From Microbacterium sp. 10M-3C3 (GTDB taxonomy: Bacteria; Actinomycetota; Actinomycetes; Actinomycetales; Microbacteriaceae), in NCBI RefSeq assembly GCF_003931875.1, contig NZ_CP034245.1:744001-808000 (forward strand): a stretch of DNA of 64,000 nucleotides, written 5' to 3'. Within the stretch, counting starts at the first letter, position 1. The number at the start of each line of letters is the position of its first letter. This document shows positions 52,112-63,614 of the stretch, piece by piece. Both the position numbers and the translations under genes were made by a program. The notes beneath the pieces are model-generated. The model was not told where the DNA came from. It was given only the letters and a program-made list of their open reading frames with translations, and made no database searches.

Positions 52112-52621
52112 ATGCGCTACCTCCCCGACGACACCTACGCCCTTGTCGAGCAGTCGGTGCCGATCGCGTGCGTCGACTTCGTCCCCCGCCGCTGGGACTT
52201 CACCGGCGCGCAGCCCGAGCAACAGCTCGGGCTCATCCGTCGCACCTCGCCGTTCGGCGAAGTGTGGTGCCACCTCGGGGGACGGATCGGCCGCGGTGAG
52301 TCGATCCGCGAGGCGCTCCTGCGCCATGCCGCCGACACTCTCGCCGTCAAGCTGCAGCTGCCCGACGACCCGCAGCCCGCCTATGTCTATCAGTGGTTTC
52401 CGCCCGACGATCAGCCGGCGGATGCGGCGATCCTGCGTTTCGGCGACGACCCGCGCAAGCATGCAATCGGCCTGTCGTTCCTCGTGGAGATGTCGGGCGA
52501 GCCCGTCGCCCGGAACGAGGCGCTCGAGTTCGCGTGGTTCCCGGCGGAGGAGCTGCCCGAGCCGCTGTGGCCGGGTGCCCGCACCCTCATCCACGAACTT
52601 CTGTGGCACCACCACGACTGA
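52112..52621 (+). CDS. NUDIX-fold protein with incomplete Nudix box
   Basis: A 169-aa protein. The fold and the first half of the Nudix box are clear (GGRIGRGESIREALLRHAADTL), but the REUxEExGU part reads RHAADTLAV, without the metal-binding glutamates. DUF4916-type relatives have the same feature. It may be a hydrolase with other ligands or a binding protein. It is flanked on both sides by clusters of the 23-bp repeat. Confidence 0.75.
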   Translation: MRYLPDDTYALVEQSVPIACVDFVPRRWDFTGAQPEQQLGLIRRTSPFGEVWCHLGGRIGRGESIREALLRHAADTLAVKLQLPDDPQPAYVYQWFPPDDQPADAAILRFGDDPRKHAIGLSFLVEMSGEPVARNEALEFAWFPAEELPEPLWPGARTLIHELLWHHHD

Positions 52622-52628
52622 CGAGCAC

Positions 52629-52763
52629 CGGCCCCCGAGCCCGTCGAAGGCTCGCCACGGTCCCTGAGCTTGATGGGGGGCCGGCCCCGAGCTCGTCGGA
52701 GGCCGCCCCGGTCCCTGAGCCTGTCGAAGGGCCGGCGCCAGCCCGCGAGCTGGTCGAAGGGAC
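52629..52763. repeat. Diverged cluster of the same 23-bp repeat
   Basis: About five degenerate copies follow the NUDIX-like gene: for example CCCGAGCCCGTCGAAGG, CCTGAGCTTGATGGG, CCGAGCTCGTCGGAGG, CCTGAGCCTGTCGAAGG (exact core, near 52713) and GCGAGCTGGTCGAAGG. Spacing is irregular, in contrast to the perfect array at 51867. This could be an older array. Confidence 0.75.
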
Positions 52764-52766
52764 CGC

Positions 52767-53033
52767 CTACCAGATCGTGCCGCCGCCGATCGAGATGCCG
52801 CCCCACGTCAGCAGGATGAAGATGGCGGCGAACACGACCGGCGCGATGCCCGAGCCGCCGCGGGAGACGCCCTTCAGCAGCGCGATCACCGTCAGCACGG
52901 CAGCGACGAGCGACAGGCCGCCGCCCAGGATCAGGCCGATGAAGAGCGGGATGGGCATGAGGATCAGGCCGAGGAGGCCGAGCCAGAATCCCCACCACGC
53001 GGTCGGGTTGCGACGGGTCACCGAAGAAGACAT
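52767..53033 (-). CDS. Small membrane protein (two to three TM helices)
   Basis: An 88-aa protein: PTAWWGFWLGLLGLILMPIP, LILGGGLSLVAAVLTVIALLKG and VVFAAIFILLTWGG are hydrophobic helices. It resembles DUF4190-type proteins in layout but I cannot assign it. Its stop abuts the diverged repeat cluster. Confidence 0.6.
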   Translation of the reverse strand: MSSSVTRRNPTAWWGFWLGLLGLILMPIPLFIGLILGGGLSLVAAVLTVIALLKGVSRGGSGIAPVVFAAIFILLTWGGISIGGGTIW

Positions 53034-53276
53034 GCGGCCATTATCCCGGCCGCGTGTCGATCACCGCACGACGGTGGCGGGCGGGCGCTCCATGCCGTAG
53101 TGCTCCCCGCCGCCGGTGCGCCACGCGGCGTCGGGCACACGTCGCGGAACGCTGCATCCGCCCGCATCGAGGTGCATCGCGTGCGCCTGTCTGCAGCGTC
53201 GCGATAGCCTCGACCGGTATGCGCCGGAGGGGCGCGCGTGGGCGGCTCTTCGTGGAGTCAGTCGAGGGGGAGCGGC

Positions 53277-54464
53277 GTGGGTGCAGTGGACCTCTCCCTC
53301 CTGCTCGTGCCGCTGGTTGCGGTGCTCGCGCCGATCGCCTCGCGGGTGGTGACGCGCTGGGTGCCGATCCACGTGGTGGTGTTCGAGCTGGCGCTCGGCA
53401 TCGTCATCGGCCCCGCGGTGCTGGGGTGGGCGCAGCCGCAGGCGTACCTCGAGACGCTGTCGCAGTTCGGCCTGGCGATGCTGTTCTTCTCCGCCGGCAC
53501 CGAGATCGACTTCGTCGGGCTCCGCGGCCGCACCGGGGCCGGTGCGGTGGGCGGCTGGTTGATCAGCATCGCGCTGGGTATCGGCGTGGGGTGGCTGGTG
53601 CTTCCCGGACCGGGCGCGGTGGTGGTGGGGATCGCGCTCGCATCGACCGCGCTCGGAGCGCTCATCCCGCTGCTCAGCGATGCGCGGGAGCTCAACACCC
53701 CGTTCGGCCGGAGTGTGGGCGCGCTCGGCGCCGTCGGCGAGTTCGGTCCGCTCATCGCGATCTCGATCTTCCTCGGCACCCGCGCTCCGGGCTACGCGAC
53801 GATCGTGCTCGCGGTCTTCATCGTCGTCGCGGCGGGGGCGGTCTGGTATGCGATGCGCGCACCGCAAGCGCAGCTCCACGCCTTCGTCTCCTCCACGCTG
53901 CACACCTCCGGTCAGTTCGCGGTGCGGGTGGTGTTCCTGATCCTCGGGATCCTCGTCACCCTCAGCGTCGCACTCGGCATCGACATGCTGCTCGGCGCCT
54001 TCACGGCGGGGATCGTGTGGCGGCTGCTGATCCGCGGGGCCGCGCCGGAGCTGCGCGCATCGGTGGCGAGCAAGATCCAGGCTGTCGCCTTCGGATTCCT
54101 CGTGCCCGTCTTCTTCATCTATACCGGCGTCACGTTCGACCTGCAGTCGCTGCTCGCCGACCCGCGGTTGCTGCTGCTTGTGCCAGCCGCGCTGATCGCC
54201 CTGCTCGTCGTGCGGGGGCTGCCGTCGCTGCTCGCCGCACCCGCCGGCGCGAGTATGAGAACGCGCGCGTCGATCGTGCTCATGGGGGCGACGGGCCTGC
54301 CGATCATCGTCGCCGTCACCAATCAGGGTGTCGACGCGCAGCTCATCCCGTCGTGGCTCGCCTCGGTGCTGGTGGGAGCCGGGATGCTGTCGATCCTCCT
54401 GTTCCCGCTGGCGGCGATGGCCGTCCGGCGCGTCGCCGCATCCGGTCTCGCCGGACGCGGGTGA
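53277..54464 (+). CDS. Cation:proton antiporter (CPA2 family)
   Basis: A 395-aa protein with 11-12 TM helices. FELALGIVIGPAVLGWAQP, LFFSAGTEIDF, STALGALIPLL and FLVPVFFIYTGVTFDL match CPA2 (KefB/GerN-like) exchangers of Na+/K+ for H+. I chose the GTG at 53277, with AGGGGGAG just upstream; GTGs at 53238 and 53286 are in frame. TAGCCT near 53205 may be the -10. No regulatory TrkA-N domain is attached. Confidence 0.85.
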   Translation: MGAVDLSLLLVPLVAVLAPIASRVVTRWVPIHVVVFELALGIVIGPAVLGWAQPQAYLETLSQFGLAMLFFSAGTEIDFVGLRGRTGAGAVGGWLISIALGIGVGWLVLPGPGAVVVGIALASTALGALIPLLSDARELNTPFGRSVGALGAVGEFGPLIAISIFLGTRAPGYATIVLAVFIVVAAGAVWYAMRAPQAQLHAFVSSTLHTSGQFAVRVVFLILGILVTLSVALGIDMLLGAFTAGIVWRLLIRGAAPELRASVASKIQAVAFGFLVPVFFIYTGVTFDLQSLLADPRLLLLVPAALIALLVVRGLPSLLAAPAGASMRTRASIVLMGATGLPIIVAVTNQGVDAQLIPSWLASVLVGAGMLSILLFPLAAMAVRRVAASGLAGRG

Positions 54465-54525
54465 TCGGTTGGGGCACGGGCTCCGGCGCCTTCTACATGC
54501 GGTGGTCGGTCTGGCCGAGGGTCGG

Positions 54526-55836
54526 CTACGGGCGCCCCATGCCGTAGTACTCCCACCCGGCGGCGCGCCACGCCGCGGCGTCGAGGCAGTTGCGGCCGTC
54601 GACGATGATCCGTCCGCTGGCGAGCGTCGACGCGTGCTCGGGAGAGAGCTCGCGGCGGTACTCGTCCCACTCCGTCACGACGATGACGGCGTCGGCGCCG
54701 CGCAGGGCTTCGTCGCGATCTTCGACGTAGTTCAGCTGCGGGTGGATGCGGCGGGCGTTCTCGATGGCCTCGGGGTCGGTGAGTGTGACCCACGCGCCGA
54801 GGCCGTGCAGGCGCACGGCGACGTCGAGGGCGGGGGAGTCGCGGATGTCGTCGGAATGCGGCTTGAAGGCGGCGCCGAGAACCGTGACGTTCTTCTTGAA
54901 CACCGATCCGCCGAGGGCGGTGACGACGAGGTCGACGGCGCGGTCGCGTCGGCGAAGGTTGATCGCGTCGACCTCGCGCAGGAACACGACGGACTCGCCG
55001 CGGCCGAGCTCCTCCGCGCGGGCCGAGAACGCGCGGATGTCCTTCGGCAGGCAGCCGCCGCCGAACCCGATGCCGGCACCGAGGAAGCGGCGGCCGATGC
55101 GGGCGTCGTGTCCGATCGCGTCGGCGAGGGTCGTGACATCCGCTCCGGTGACCTCGGCGATCTCGGCCATCGCGTTGATGAAGGAGATCTTCGTCGCGAG
55201 GAACGCGTTGGCCGACACCTTGACGAGCTCGGCGGTGGCGTAGTCGGTGACGATGAACGGCGTGTTCTTCGCGATCGAGGGGTGGTAGACCTCGCGCAGG
55301 ATGTCGGCCGCGCGCTCGCCCTCCTCGCCCGCGGGCACACCCGCGACGAGGCGGTCGGGGTCGATCGTGTCTTGCACTGCCCAGCCCTCGCGGAGGAACT
55401 CCGGGTTCCACACGAGCGTCGCGCCGGTCGGCGTGACCCGCTCGGCGAGCGTCGCCGCCGTGCCGACCGGCACTGTGGACTTGCCGGCGACGAGGTCGCC
55501 GGGGGAGAGGAAGGGGAGCAACCCTTGGACGGCCGCGTTCACGTACGTGAGGTCGGCGGCGTAGCCGTCCTTGACCTGGGGTGTGTTCACCGCGACAAAG
55601 TGGACGGCAGCCCCGCGCACGGCCTTGAGGTCGGTTGTGAACTGAAGACGCCCGGATGCGACTCCCTCTCCAATCAGTTCTTCGAGCCCTGGCTCGAAGA
55701 ACGGCGGATGTCCTGCAGCAAGTGTTTCGATCCTCGCCGAGTCGACGTCGACCCCGACCACGTCATGCCCGATGGCGGCCATCGCCGCTGCGTGCACCGC
55801 GCCGAGGTATCCACATCCGATAACCGACAGCCGCAT
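54526..55836 (-). CDS. UDP-glucose 6-dehydrogenase
   Basis: A 436-aa enzyme that oxidises UDP-glucose to UDP-glucuronate using NAD+. The N-terminal GCGYLGAVHAAAMA Rossmann motif, VNTPQVKDG, GKSTVPVGT, FLREGWAVQD and the catalytic Cys in GFGGGCLPKDIRA are present, with the C-terminal UDP-binding domain (GAAFKPHSDDIRDSPAL). It provides UDP-GlcA for the surface polysaccharide made by the neighbouring cluster. It is monocistronic, 166 bp after rmlCD. Confidence 0.94.
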   Translation of the reverse strand: MRLSVIGCGYLGAVHAAAMAAIGHDVVGVDVDSARIETLAAGHPPFFEPGLEELIGEGVASGRLQFTTDLKAVRGAAVHFVAVNTPQVKDGYAADLTYVNAAVQGLLPFLSPGDLVAGKSTVPVGTAATLAERVTPTGATLVWNPEFLREGWAVQDTIDPDRLVAGVPAGEEGERAADILREVYHPSIAKNTPFIVTDYATAELVKVSANAFLATKISFINAMAEIAEVTGADVTTLADAIGHDARIGRRFLGAGIGFGGGCLPKDIRAFSARAEELGRGESVVFLREVDAINLRRRDRAVDLVVTALGGSVFKKNVTVLGAAFKPHSDDIRDSPALDVAVRLHGLGAWVTLTDPEAIENARRIHPQLNYVEDRDEALRGADAVIVVTEWDEYRRELSPEHASTLASGRIIVDGRNCLDAAAWRAAGWEYYGMGRP

Positions 55837-56002
55837 GTCGGGATCCTCCGGTGCGCAGGTGGCCGGTTTTGGTTACCTGCGCCAATCGTCGGTGACCATC
55901 CGCCGAGCAGGAGGTAACGAAGCTGCGCAGTCACGGACGCGCCGCAGGCTCGCGCGTTCCGCCCTGACCTTCTCGCGATATCGCGAGCGGAGCGGGTGTG
56001 CC
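55837..56002. other. Spacer with palindromes between rmlCD and the UDP-glucose dehydrogenase gene
   Basis: Features seen: a perfect 16-bp palindrome CTCGCGATATCGCGAG at 55972-55987; an 8-bp stem GCGCAGGT/ACCTGCGC (55853-55860 with 55875-55882) around a 14-nt loop; GTTACCT/AGGTAAC inverted at 55872 and 55912. The hairpin lies just upstream of the dehydrogenase start and could regulate it; the palindrome may bind a dimeric protein. Confidence 0.45.
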
Positions 56003-58467
<2,465 letters not shown>

Positions 58468-59337
58468 TCAGTGTCCTCGCTTCAGCAGGTCCAGCAGGTA
58501 CGTCCCGTACCCGGATTTCGTCAGCTTCACCGCACGTTCCTCCAGGTCGGCGTCAGTGAGGAACCCCATCCGCCACGCGACCTCTTCCGGGACGCCGATC
58601 TTCATCCCGGTGCGGCGTTCCATCGTGCGCACATACTCCCCGGCGTCCATCATCTGATCGAACGTGCCCGTGTCCAGCCACGCCGTCCCCCGCGGCAACA
58701 CCTCGACCTGCAGCTTCCCGCGGCGCAGGTACTCCGCGTTGATATCGGTGATCTCGTACTCACCCCGAGGGGACGGCGCCAACCCACGCGCGATCTCGAC
58801 CACATCGTTGTCGTAGAAATACAGGCCCGGGATCGCGTAGTTGCTCTTCGGGTCGGCGGGCTTCTCCTCGAGCGAGATCGCACGCCCCGTGCCATCGAAC
58901 TCCACCACCCCGTACGCGGACGGCTCGGCCACCCAGTACGCGAACACAGCGCCCCCGTCCACATCCGAGTAGCGCTGCAGCTGCGACCCGAGGCCCGGCC
59001 CGTAGAGAAGGTTGTCGCCCAGCACCAACGCGACCTTGTCGCCGCCGATGAAGTCCGCGCCGATCGTGAACGCTTGCGCCAACCCATCCGGCGACAGCTG
59101 CGCCTTGAACGACAACGACACCCCGAACTGGGACCCATCGCCCAGAAGCCGCTCAAAGTGCTCGGCGTCGTGCGGTGTCGTGATCACCAGAATCTCGTCG
59201 ATCCCCGCCAGCATCAACGTCGACAGTGGGTAGTACACCATCGGCTTGTCATATACCGGCACCAACTGCTTCGAGACCCCAAGAGTGATCGGATGCAACC
59301 GCGTCCCCGAACCACCCGCCAAGACGATGCCCCTCAT
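58468..59337 (-). CDS. rmlA: Glucose-1-phosphate thymidylyltransferase
   Basis: A 289-aa nucleotidyltransferase, the first step of dTDP-rhamnose synthesis. [18 protein letters not shown] is the nucleotide-binding signature, and [17 protein letters not shown] and [10 protein letters not shown] are family motifs. The ATG overlaps the stop of the preceding glycosyltransferase (ATGA), which fixes the start. GC content returns to the genome level from here on. Confidence 0.96.
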   Translation of the reverse strand: MRGIVLAGGSGTRLHPITLGVSKQLVPVYDKPMVYYPLSTLMLAGIDEILVITTPHDAEHFERLLGDGSQFGVSLSFKAQLSPDGLAQAFTIGADFIGGDKVALVLGDNLLYGPGLGSQLQRYSDVDGGAVFAYWVAEPSAYGVVEFDGTGRAISLEEKPADPKSNYAIPGLYFYDNDVVEIARGLAPSPRGEYEITDINAEYLRRGKLQVEVLPRGTAWLDTGTFDQMMDAGEYVRTMERRTGMKIGVPEEVAWRMGFLTDADLEERAVKLTKSGYGTYLLDLLKRGH

Positions 59338-60446
59338 TTTGCAGCCATTCGCTTGACCTGCAGATGTTGCGCGCCTTCGGCGGTTGTCTCCAAGAACCAC
59401 TTCCGATAGTCCTCTGCTACCGCGCGCCAGTCGCGATCGCACCACTCACGAGCATTTCTCTCGACCGCTGAACGATCGATTTGATCGACAGCGCGCAGCG
59501 CCTCCGCGAGCTGTTGAGGAGAATCTGGCGAGACGTACACGGCGGCGTCCAAACCGACTGCACGATGTTCAGGTATGTCGCTCAAGATTAGCGGCACGCC
59601 CAACGCGGCGGCTTCGATCACGGCCATCGGCTGAGCCTCTGTCCTAGACATCGAGACCGAAACAGTCGCGCGCGAAACGACCGCCAGTGTCTGGTGGCGT
59701 GGAAGCACTCCCAACCACTGGACGTGAGGGCCGCCTAGTTCACGAAGTTGTCGTTCGTAGTCAGCTGAGTAGGAAGCAGAACCGCCCCCCACCAAGAGAA
59801 GCGGCCCAATGACCTCTGCCAAATCCGGGCCATACGCGCGTAGCACGGCCTCGATGTTCTTCTCCGGCGTCAGCCGTGATACTACAACCGAATACTTGGA
59901 TGGAAGACCGGGACGGGGCAAGGGCAGAACGGGGAGTGATATCCCATTAGAAATTACTCGAACCGGTTTTCCGACAATCTCGCCGAGCCGATCTGCGGTT
60001 GGAGCAGAAACCGCCGACAGCGCGTCTGCACGCCGGAGCGCTGCTACGGAGATCTTCCGGAAGAGCCAACCTGCGGCGCGGGGCCACTTGCGCCTCTCCC
60101 AATCGAGTCCATGAGCAGTGACAAACACTCGACTCTTGCGCTTCCGGAATGGCCAAATCAGCAACACGAATGCGGGCCCGACTCCATGAATATGGACAAC
60201 ATCGAAGTCACCGCGTATCACGTCCCGTAGGCCAAAGATCATCTGAGAGGCGGTATGAGAGTACTTACCGCGGAGCGATCTACTGACATGCACGTGCACG
60301 CCGTCCTGCGTTCGGTCGTGTCCCTCGCTCACGAAAACGGTCACATCGTTGTCGCGAGAGAGCTCTCGAGATAGTTCCTCGACGACGACTTCAAGGCCGC
60401 CGTGTGCTGCGGGATACGAGCGCGAGCCCAACACTGCAATTTTCAA
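59334..60446 (-). CDS. Glycosyltransferase family 4
   Basis: A 370-aa GT-B enzyme. The acceptor side begins [24 protein letters not shown]; the donor side has [17 protein letters not shown] and the EX7E region [18 protein letters not shown]. This form resembles cytosolic WbbL/DUF1972-type rhamnosyl or glycosyl transferases, so rhamnose is a possible donor. The TTG start at 60446 is supported by GGAAGGG and by its overlap with the preceding stop (TTGA). Base composition is lower in GC than the chromosome average here. Confidence 0.85.
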   Translation of the reverse strand: MKIAVLGSRSYPAAHGGLEVVVEELSRELSRDNDVTVFVSEGHDRTQDGVHVHVSRSLRGKYSHTASQMIFGLRDVIRGDFDVVHIHGVGPAFVLLIWPFRKRKSRVFVTAHGLDWERRKWPRAAGWLFRKISVAALRRADALSAVSAPTADRLGEIVGKPVRVISNGISLPVLPLPRPGLPSKYSVVVSRLTPEKNIEAVLRAYGPDLAEVIGPLLLVGGGSASYSADYERQLRELGGPHVQWLGVLPRHQTLAVVSRATVSVSMSRTEAQPMAVIEAAALGVPLILSDIPEHRAVGLDAAVYVSPDSPQQLAEALRAVDQIDRSAVERNAREWCDRDWRAVAEDYRKWFLETTAEGAQHLQVKRMAAK

Positions 60447-61615
60447 GCCGTGACCCTTCCGTACACCTCGGTTACCAGTCGTAAATGGCGTGACCACGAG
60501 AGCGTCTCTCGCAACAAATCCATGTTTCCTGAGCGCGAATCCAACTCGCGCACAGCCGCCTGTAGCGAGGCGCCGGTGATCTCGTTCATAAAGGACACCC
60601 GCGCACCGATGTTGGCGAACTCGGGCAAACCACCACGAGGAGAAGCGATAAGGGGCACGCCATCGATCGCGGCCTCGAGGGCGGACAGTGGGGCGTTCTC
60701 CGGCCACTCGCTGGGCACGATCTGGGCTAGACATCGTTCCCTAAGTCGCGCAAGCTCGTCAGCGGGTAAATGACCCACAAAAGTCACGATCGTCGGATCC
60801 GAGCTCCGCTCCAAGTCGCCCCGAAGCGGCCCGTCACCCGCGACTGTGAGGGGAATCCGGGCTTCGATGGCTGCCTGGATCAATGGCTCGACGCCCTTCT
60901 CTCGCGACAAACGGCCAACGTAGAGAAGCGAGCCACCCCCTCGCCACCGAAGCCCAACCGACTCAGCTGGGTTTCGGATCATCGAGATCGGTATGGTCGC
61001 TACCCAGCTACTCGCGAGCGCGTCAGCCATATATTGGGAGGGCGCAATGATGTGATCCGGAGTCAATCGCTTTGAGCGGACCACCACAGCCTCCGCTGCA
61101 GCAAGCGCGGACCATGAAAGATCATCGTGATGGCATCGATCGAGAATCAACTTGGCGCTGACGTGATGCGAACAAGCGAAGCAATCCTGCCCTTTCCTGT
61201 TGGCAACGTACGCCGGGCAAATCAATTTGTAATCGTGAGCAGTTGCCACGACGGGCATCCCCTGCTCACGCATCAAGTCAATAATCGACGAACTCAACTG
61301 ATGCGCGTAATTGTGTACGTGAACTACGTCGGGTCGAAAATCCTCGATCGCCTGCGATAGGGAGGTTGCTGCTCGCGTGGACCATAGGACCTCGCGCGCA
61401 GCGCGAAGGCGAGAGGTTGTGCTCGTCGCGGCGTGGAAGTCCTGCACCCTGAAGTCGAACAACCGGCGCGAAGTCGTGGTGGTGTTCACGTCACCCGCGC
61501 TGCCAAATATCGCGACCTCGTCGCCAGCCTCAGCTTGACGATCAGAGAGGCGAAACATGTACTCCTCGGCCCCACCTCGCGCGAAGGCAAACTTGTTTAC
61601 ATGAAGAACCCTCAC
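60443..61615 (-). CDS. Glycosyltransferase family 4
   Basis: A 390-aa GT-B enzyme: RVLHVNKFAFARGGAEEYMFRLSD at the start, VVHVHNYAHQLSSSI, ATAHDYKLICPAY, LLYVGRLSREKGVEPLI, and the end EWPENAPLSALEAAIDGVPLIAS (EX7E). It uses a nucleotide sugar to extend a lipid-linked glycan on the cytosolic face. The GTG start overlaps the previous gene's stop (GTGA). The exact sugar is unknown. Low-GC segment. Confidence 0.85.
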   Translation of the reverse strand: MRVLHVNKFAFARGGAEEYMFRLSDRQAEAGDEVAIFGSAGDVNTTTTSRRLFDFRVQDFHAATSTTSRLRAAREVLWSTRAATSLSQAIEDFRPDVVHVHNYAHQLSSSIIDLMREQGMPVVATAHDYKLICPAYVANRKGQDCFACSHHVSAKLILDRCHHDDLSWSALAAAEAVVVRSKRLTPDHIIAPSQYMADALASSWVATIPISMIRNPAESVGLRWRGGGSLLYVGRLSREKGVEPLIQAAIEARIPLTVAGDGPLRGDLERSSDPTIVTFVGHLPADELARLRERCLAQIVPSEWPENAPLSALEAAIDGVPLIASPRGGLPEFANIGARVSFMNEITGASLQAAVRELDSRSGNMDLLRETLSWSRHLRLVTEVYGRVTA

Positions 61616-62766
61616 AGCACAGCCGCCTCTACAAGCGCGCGCTGTCGCTTGGCTTTGCTCTCGATCTCCTCGGGCTCTACAGAGAGTGCACCCTCGAGAT
61701 CTCCGCATAGACGCTCAAGGCCAGCGACAGTCATCACTCCTAGGTGTTTGGGCTCATAGCCAAGGATCAATGCTCTTGTTCCGCTGGTAGCCGCGGCTAG
61801 CGCGGCGTGGAGACGCTCACATACGGCGAACTCGCTCGCCGCCATGGCATCGCGTACTTCTGAGTATCGAGTGGGGCGGACTTGAATGACGCGAAGATCA
61901 GGGCGCATCTCCCTGATCGACGTCTCGAGCCGATCACAGGCTAGATCGTCACCTCCGTCGCCTAATGCGGCGCTCCATCGGTGCATCGGGACAAGGCGCA
62001 CCGTGGATTGTGGATCCAACCGCTCGATTAGGTGTCGTGCTGCCTGCCAAGCGCGAAGCGGCTCACCCTTGTCCGCATAGAAGCTCGATCCGACCGGCGC
62101 AATGCAAATACCCTCGCGATTTTCCGCGTGCGTCTGAACGCCAGTATCCAACCAAGCGAGGTCTGGCACCAACTCTGGCTGAGCCCTCGAGCGGATCAGA
62201 ATGTTCTGGGTGGTTGCGTCGCGAGCTCTCCATCGAACGCCCTTCGTGCTCAAAAGCGCAAGGCGCAGAAGGGGATGCCGGGCCGATGATATAGAAAGCG
62301 GCATGGTCTCTACCTGAGCGCCCAGCGCGATGCAGTATCGATAACTGAGCAAGGAAACCAGGGATTCCCTGAGATATCGATCGCCGAGATAGCCCCCGCC
62401 AACGGCTAGCGCGATTGAAGCGCTCGTCAATGCGCGCAGCCATGGGCTCTTCGATCTGCGAAGCACAGCACGGACCGCTCTATCGCGTAGTCGCTTGGGA
62501 ATGAACGGAACAGCCGCGACGAACAGCAATCGGCTCGCTTCCTGCGACAGCCACCGAAGCTTGGGCAGCCCGCTTCGAGATCGCCAAATCTCGCGCGATA
62601 GCGGCTTATACACGAAGTCCGCATCGTCCTCGAAAGAGGATGGGTGAGTCGCCAACACCGTCGGTGTCGCACCGAAACGCACTATTGCGGCGTCGATTGT
62701 CAAACGCACTAGCTCCGCGTCGCCCACGTTGCTGGCACTGTAGGCATCTAGCACTATGACCGTCAT
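61612..62766 (-). CDS. Polysaccharide pyruvyltransferase
   Basis: A 384-aa protein. VIVLDAYSASNVGDAELVRLTIDAA is the family start (N-x-GD motif); ALAVGGGYLGD and a C-terminal SEFAVCERLHAALAAATSGTRALILGYEPKH, with its (R/E)LHA core, complete the GT-B-like fold. It transfers pyruvate from PEP to a sugar, giving an acidic ketal on the polymer. Such ketals can anchor S-layer proteins in other bacteria. The ATG overlaps the preceding stop (ATGA). Confidence 0.85.
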   Translation of the reverse strand: MTVIVLDAYSASNVGDAELVRLTIDAAIVRFGATPTVLATHPSSFEDDADFVYKPLSREIWRSRSGLPKLRWLSQEASRLLFVAAVPFIPKRLRDRAVRAVLRRSKSPWLRALTSASIALAVGGGYLGDRYLRESLVSLLSYRYCIALGAQVETMPLSISSARHPLLRLALLSTKGVRWRARDATTQNILIRSRAQPELVPDLAWLDTGVQTHAENREGICIAPVGSSFYADKGEPLRAWQAARHLIERLDPQSTVRLVPMHRWSAALGDGGDDLACDRLETSIREMRPDLRVIQVRPTRYSEVRDAMAASEFAVCERLHAALAAATSGTRALILGYEPKHLGVMTVAGLERLCGDLEGALSVEPEEIESKAKRQRALVEAAVL

Positions 62767-63614
62767 GCCGGCACTCGCCAGTCGACCATGTTGTACGCGG
62801 CACGAAGTAGGAACACACCGGCCTTGGTGCTTCGGCGCTTAAGTGCGAATCGAACTCCCCGACTGAGGACTGCAATCGGCAGGACAGCCCGAGAAGAAGC
62901 GCTTCCATACTCGCGCACGAACGCCACCTTTGCGCGAGCCTGGCTTGCGGCGACACTCAGTGGATACTTGACCGCCGTCGATGCTCCGAGATGATCCGCT
63001 CGGTTCGGGAGGACCTCGAGCGTTGTAGGTGCACCCATTCGCGCTCGCCGTAGTACCCAGTCCGAAAACTCCAGCCAAAAGAATTCCGATCGAAGGGGTG
63101 CGCTTCGAAGTGCGTTAGCGTCAATGCTTATTACTGCTCCTGATGGAGCAAATGGCGGACAGGACACGTCTTGCCGGCGACCCGTTGATGTTATCGGGTA
63201 GCGTACTTTTGCCTCACCAAGCAGCAGATTTCTCACTTCGCGCCAGGGAGTAGTCGCGAGACGGACGTTCTCGATTCGGCCGTCGTGATCGATGGTCGGA
63301 ATCGCGAGCAGCGCTTGGGACTCAAGCAGGGGTGGGAGCGAGTCGCCGACTGTCGCATCCGGATTGACGAGCACTAGGCGAGTAGCCTCTGGATACACGC
63401 TTTCGATCAAGAACTGAACAACGGCAGGGAATCCCATTCGTCTCGGAGTTGACAAGCAGGTTGCCTGAGAGAGTTGCGGCCCGCGGCCGCTCGAGTCGTC
63501 AATTACAACTACTTCAACGTCGTCTTCTCGTGCCGCCAACTCTAGCGCGGGAGCGAGGCTTCTTCGGACTTCATCCGCTTCATGACCGAATGTAATGCAG
63601 GCGACAATCTTCAT
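62763..63614 (-). CDS. Glycosyltransferase family 2-like protein
   Basis: A 283-aa protein. The start (KIVACITFGHEADEVRRSL, VEVVVIDDSSGRGPQL) and LVLVNPDATVGDSL resemble rhamnosyltransferase-type GT2 enzymes (N-P-D in place of DxD). CPPFAPSGAVISIDANAL and FWLEFSDWVLRRARMGA continue the domain. The ATG shares one base with the preceding stop. Low-GC segment. Confidence 0.75.
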   Translation of the reverse strand: MKIVACITFGHEADEVRRSLAPALELAAREDDVEVVVIDDSSGRGPQLSQATCLSTPRRMGFPAVVQFLIESVYPEATRLVLVNPDATVGDSLPPLLESQALLAIPTIDHDGRIENVRLATTPWREVRNLLLGEAKVRYPITSTGRRQDVSCPPFAPSGAVISIDANALRSAPLRSEFFWLEFSDWVLRRARMGAPTTLEVLPNRADHLGASTAVKYPLSVAASQARAKVAFVREYGSASSRAVLPIAVLSRGVRFALKRRSTKAGVFLLRAAYNMVDWRVPA

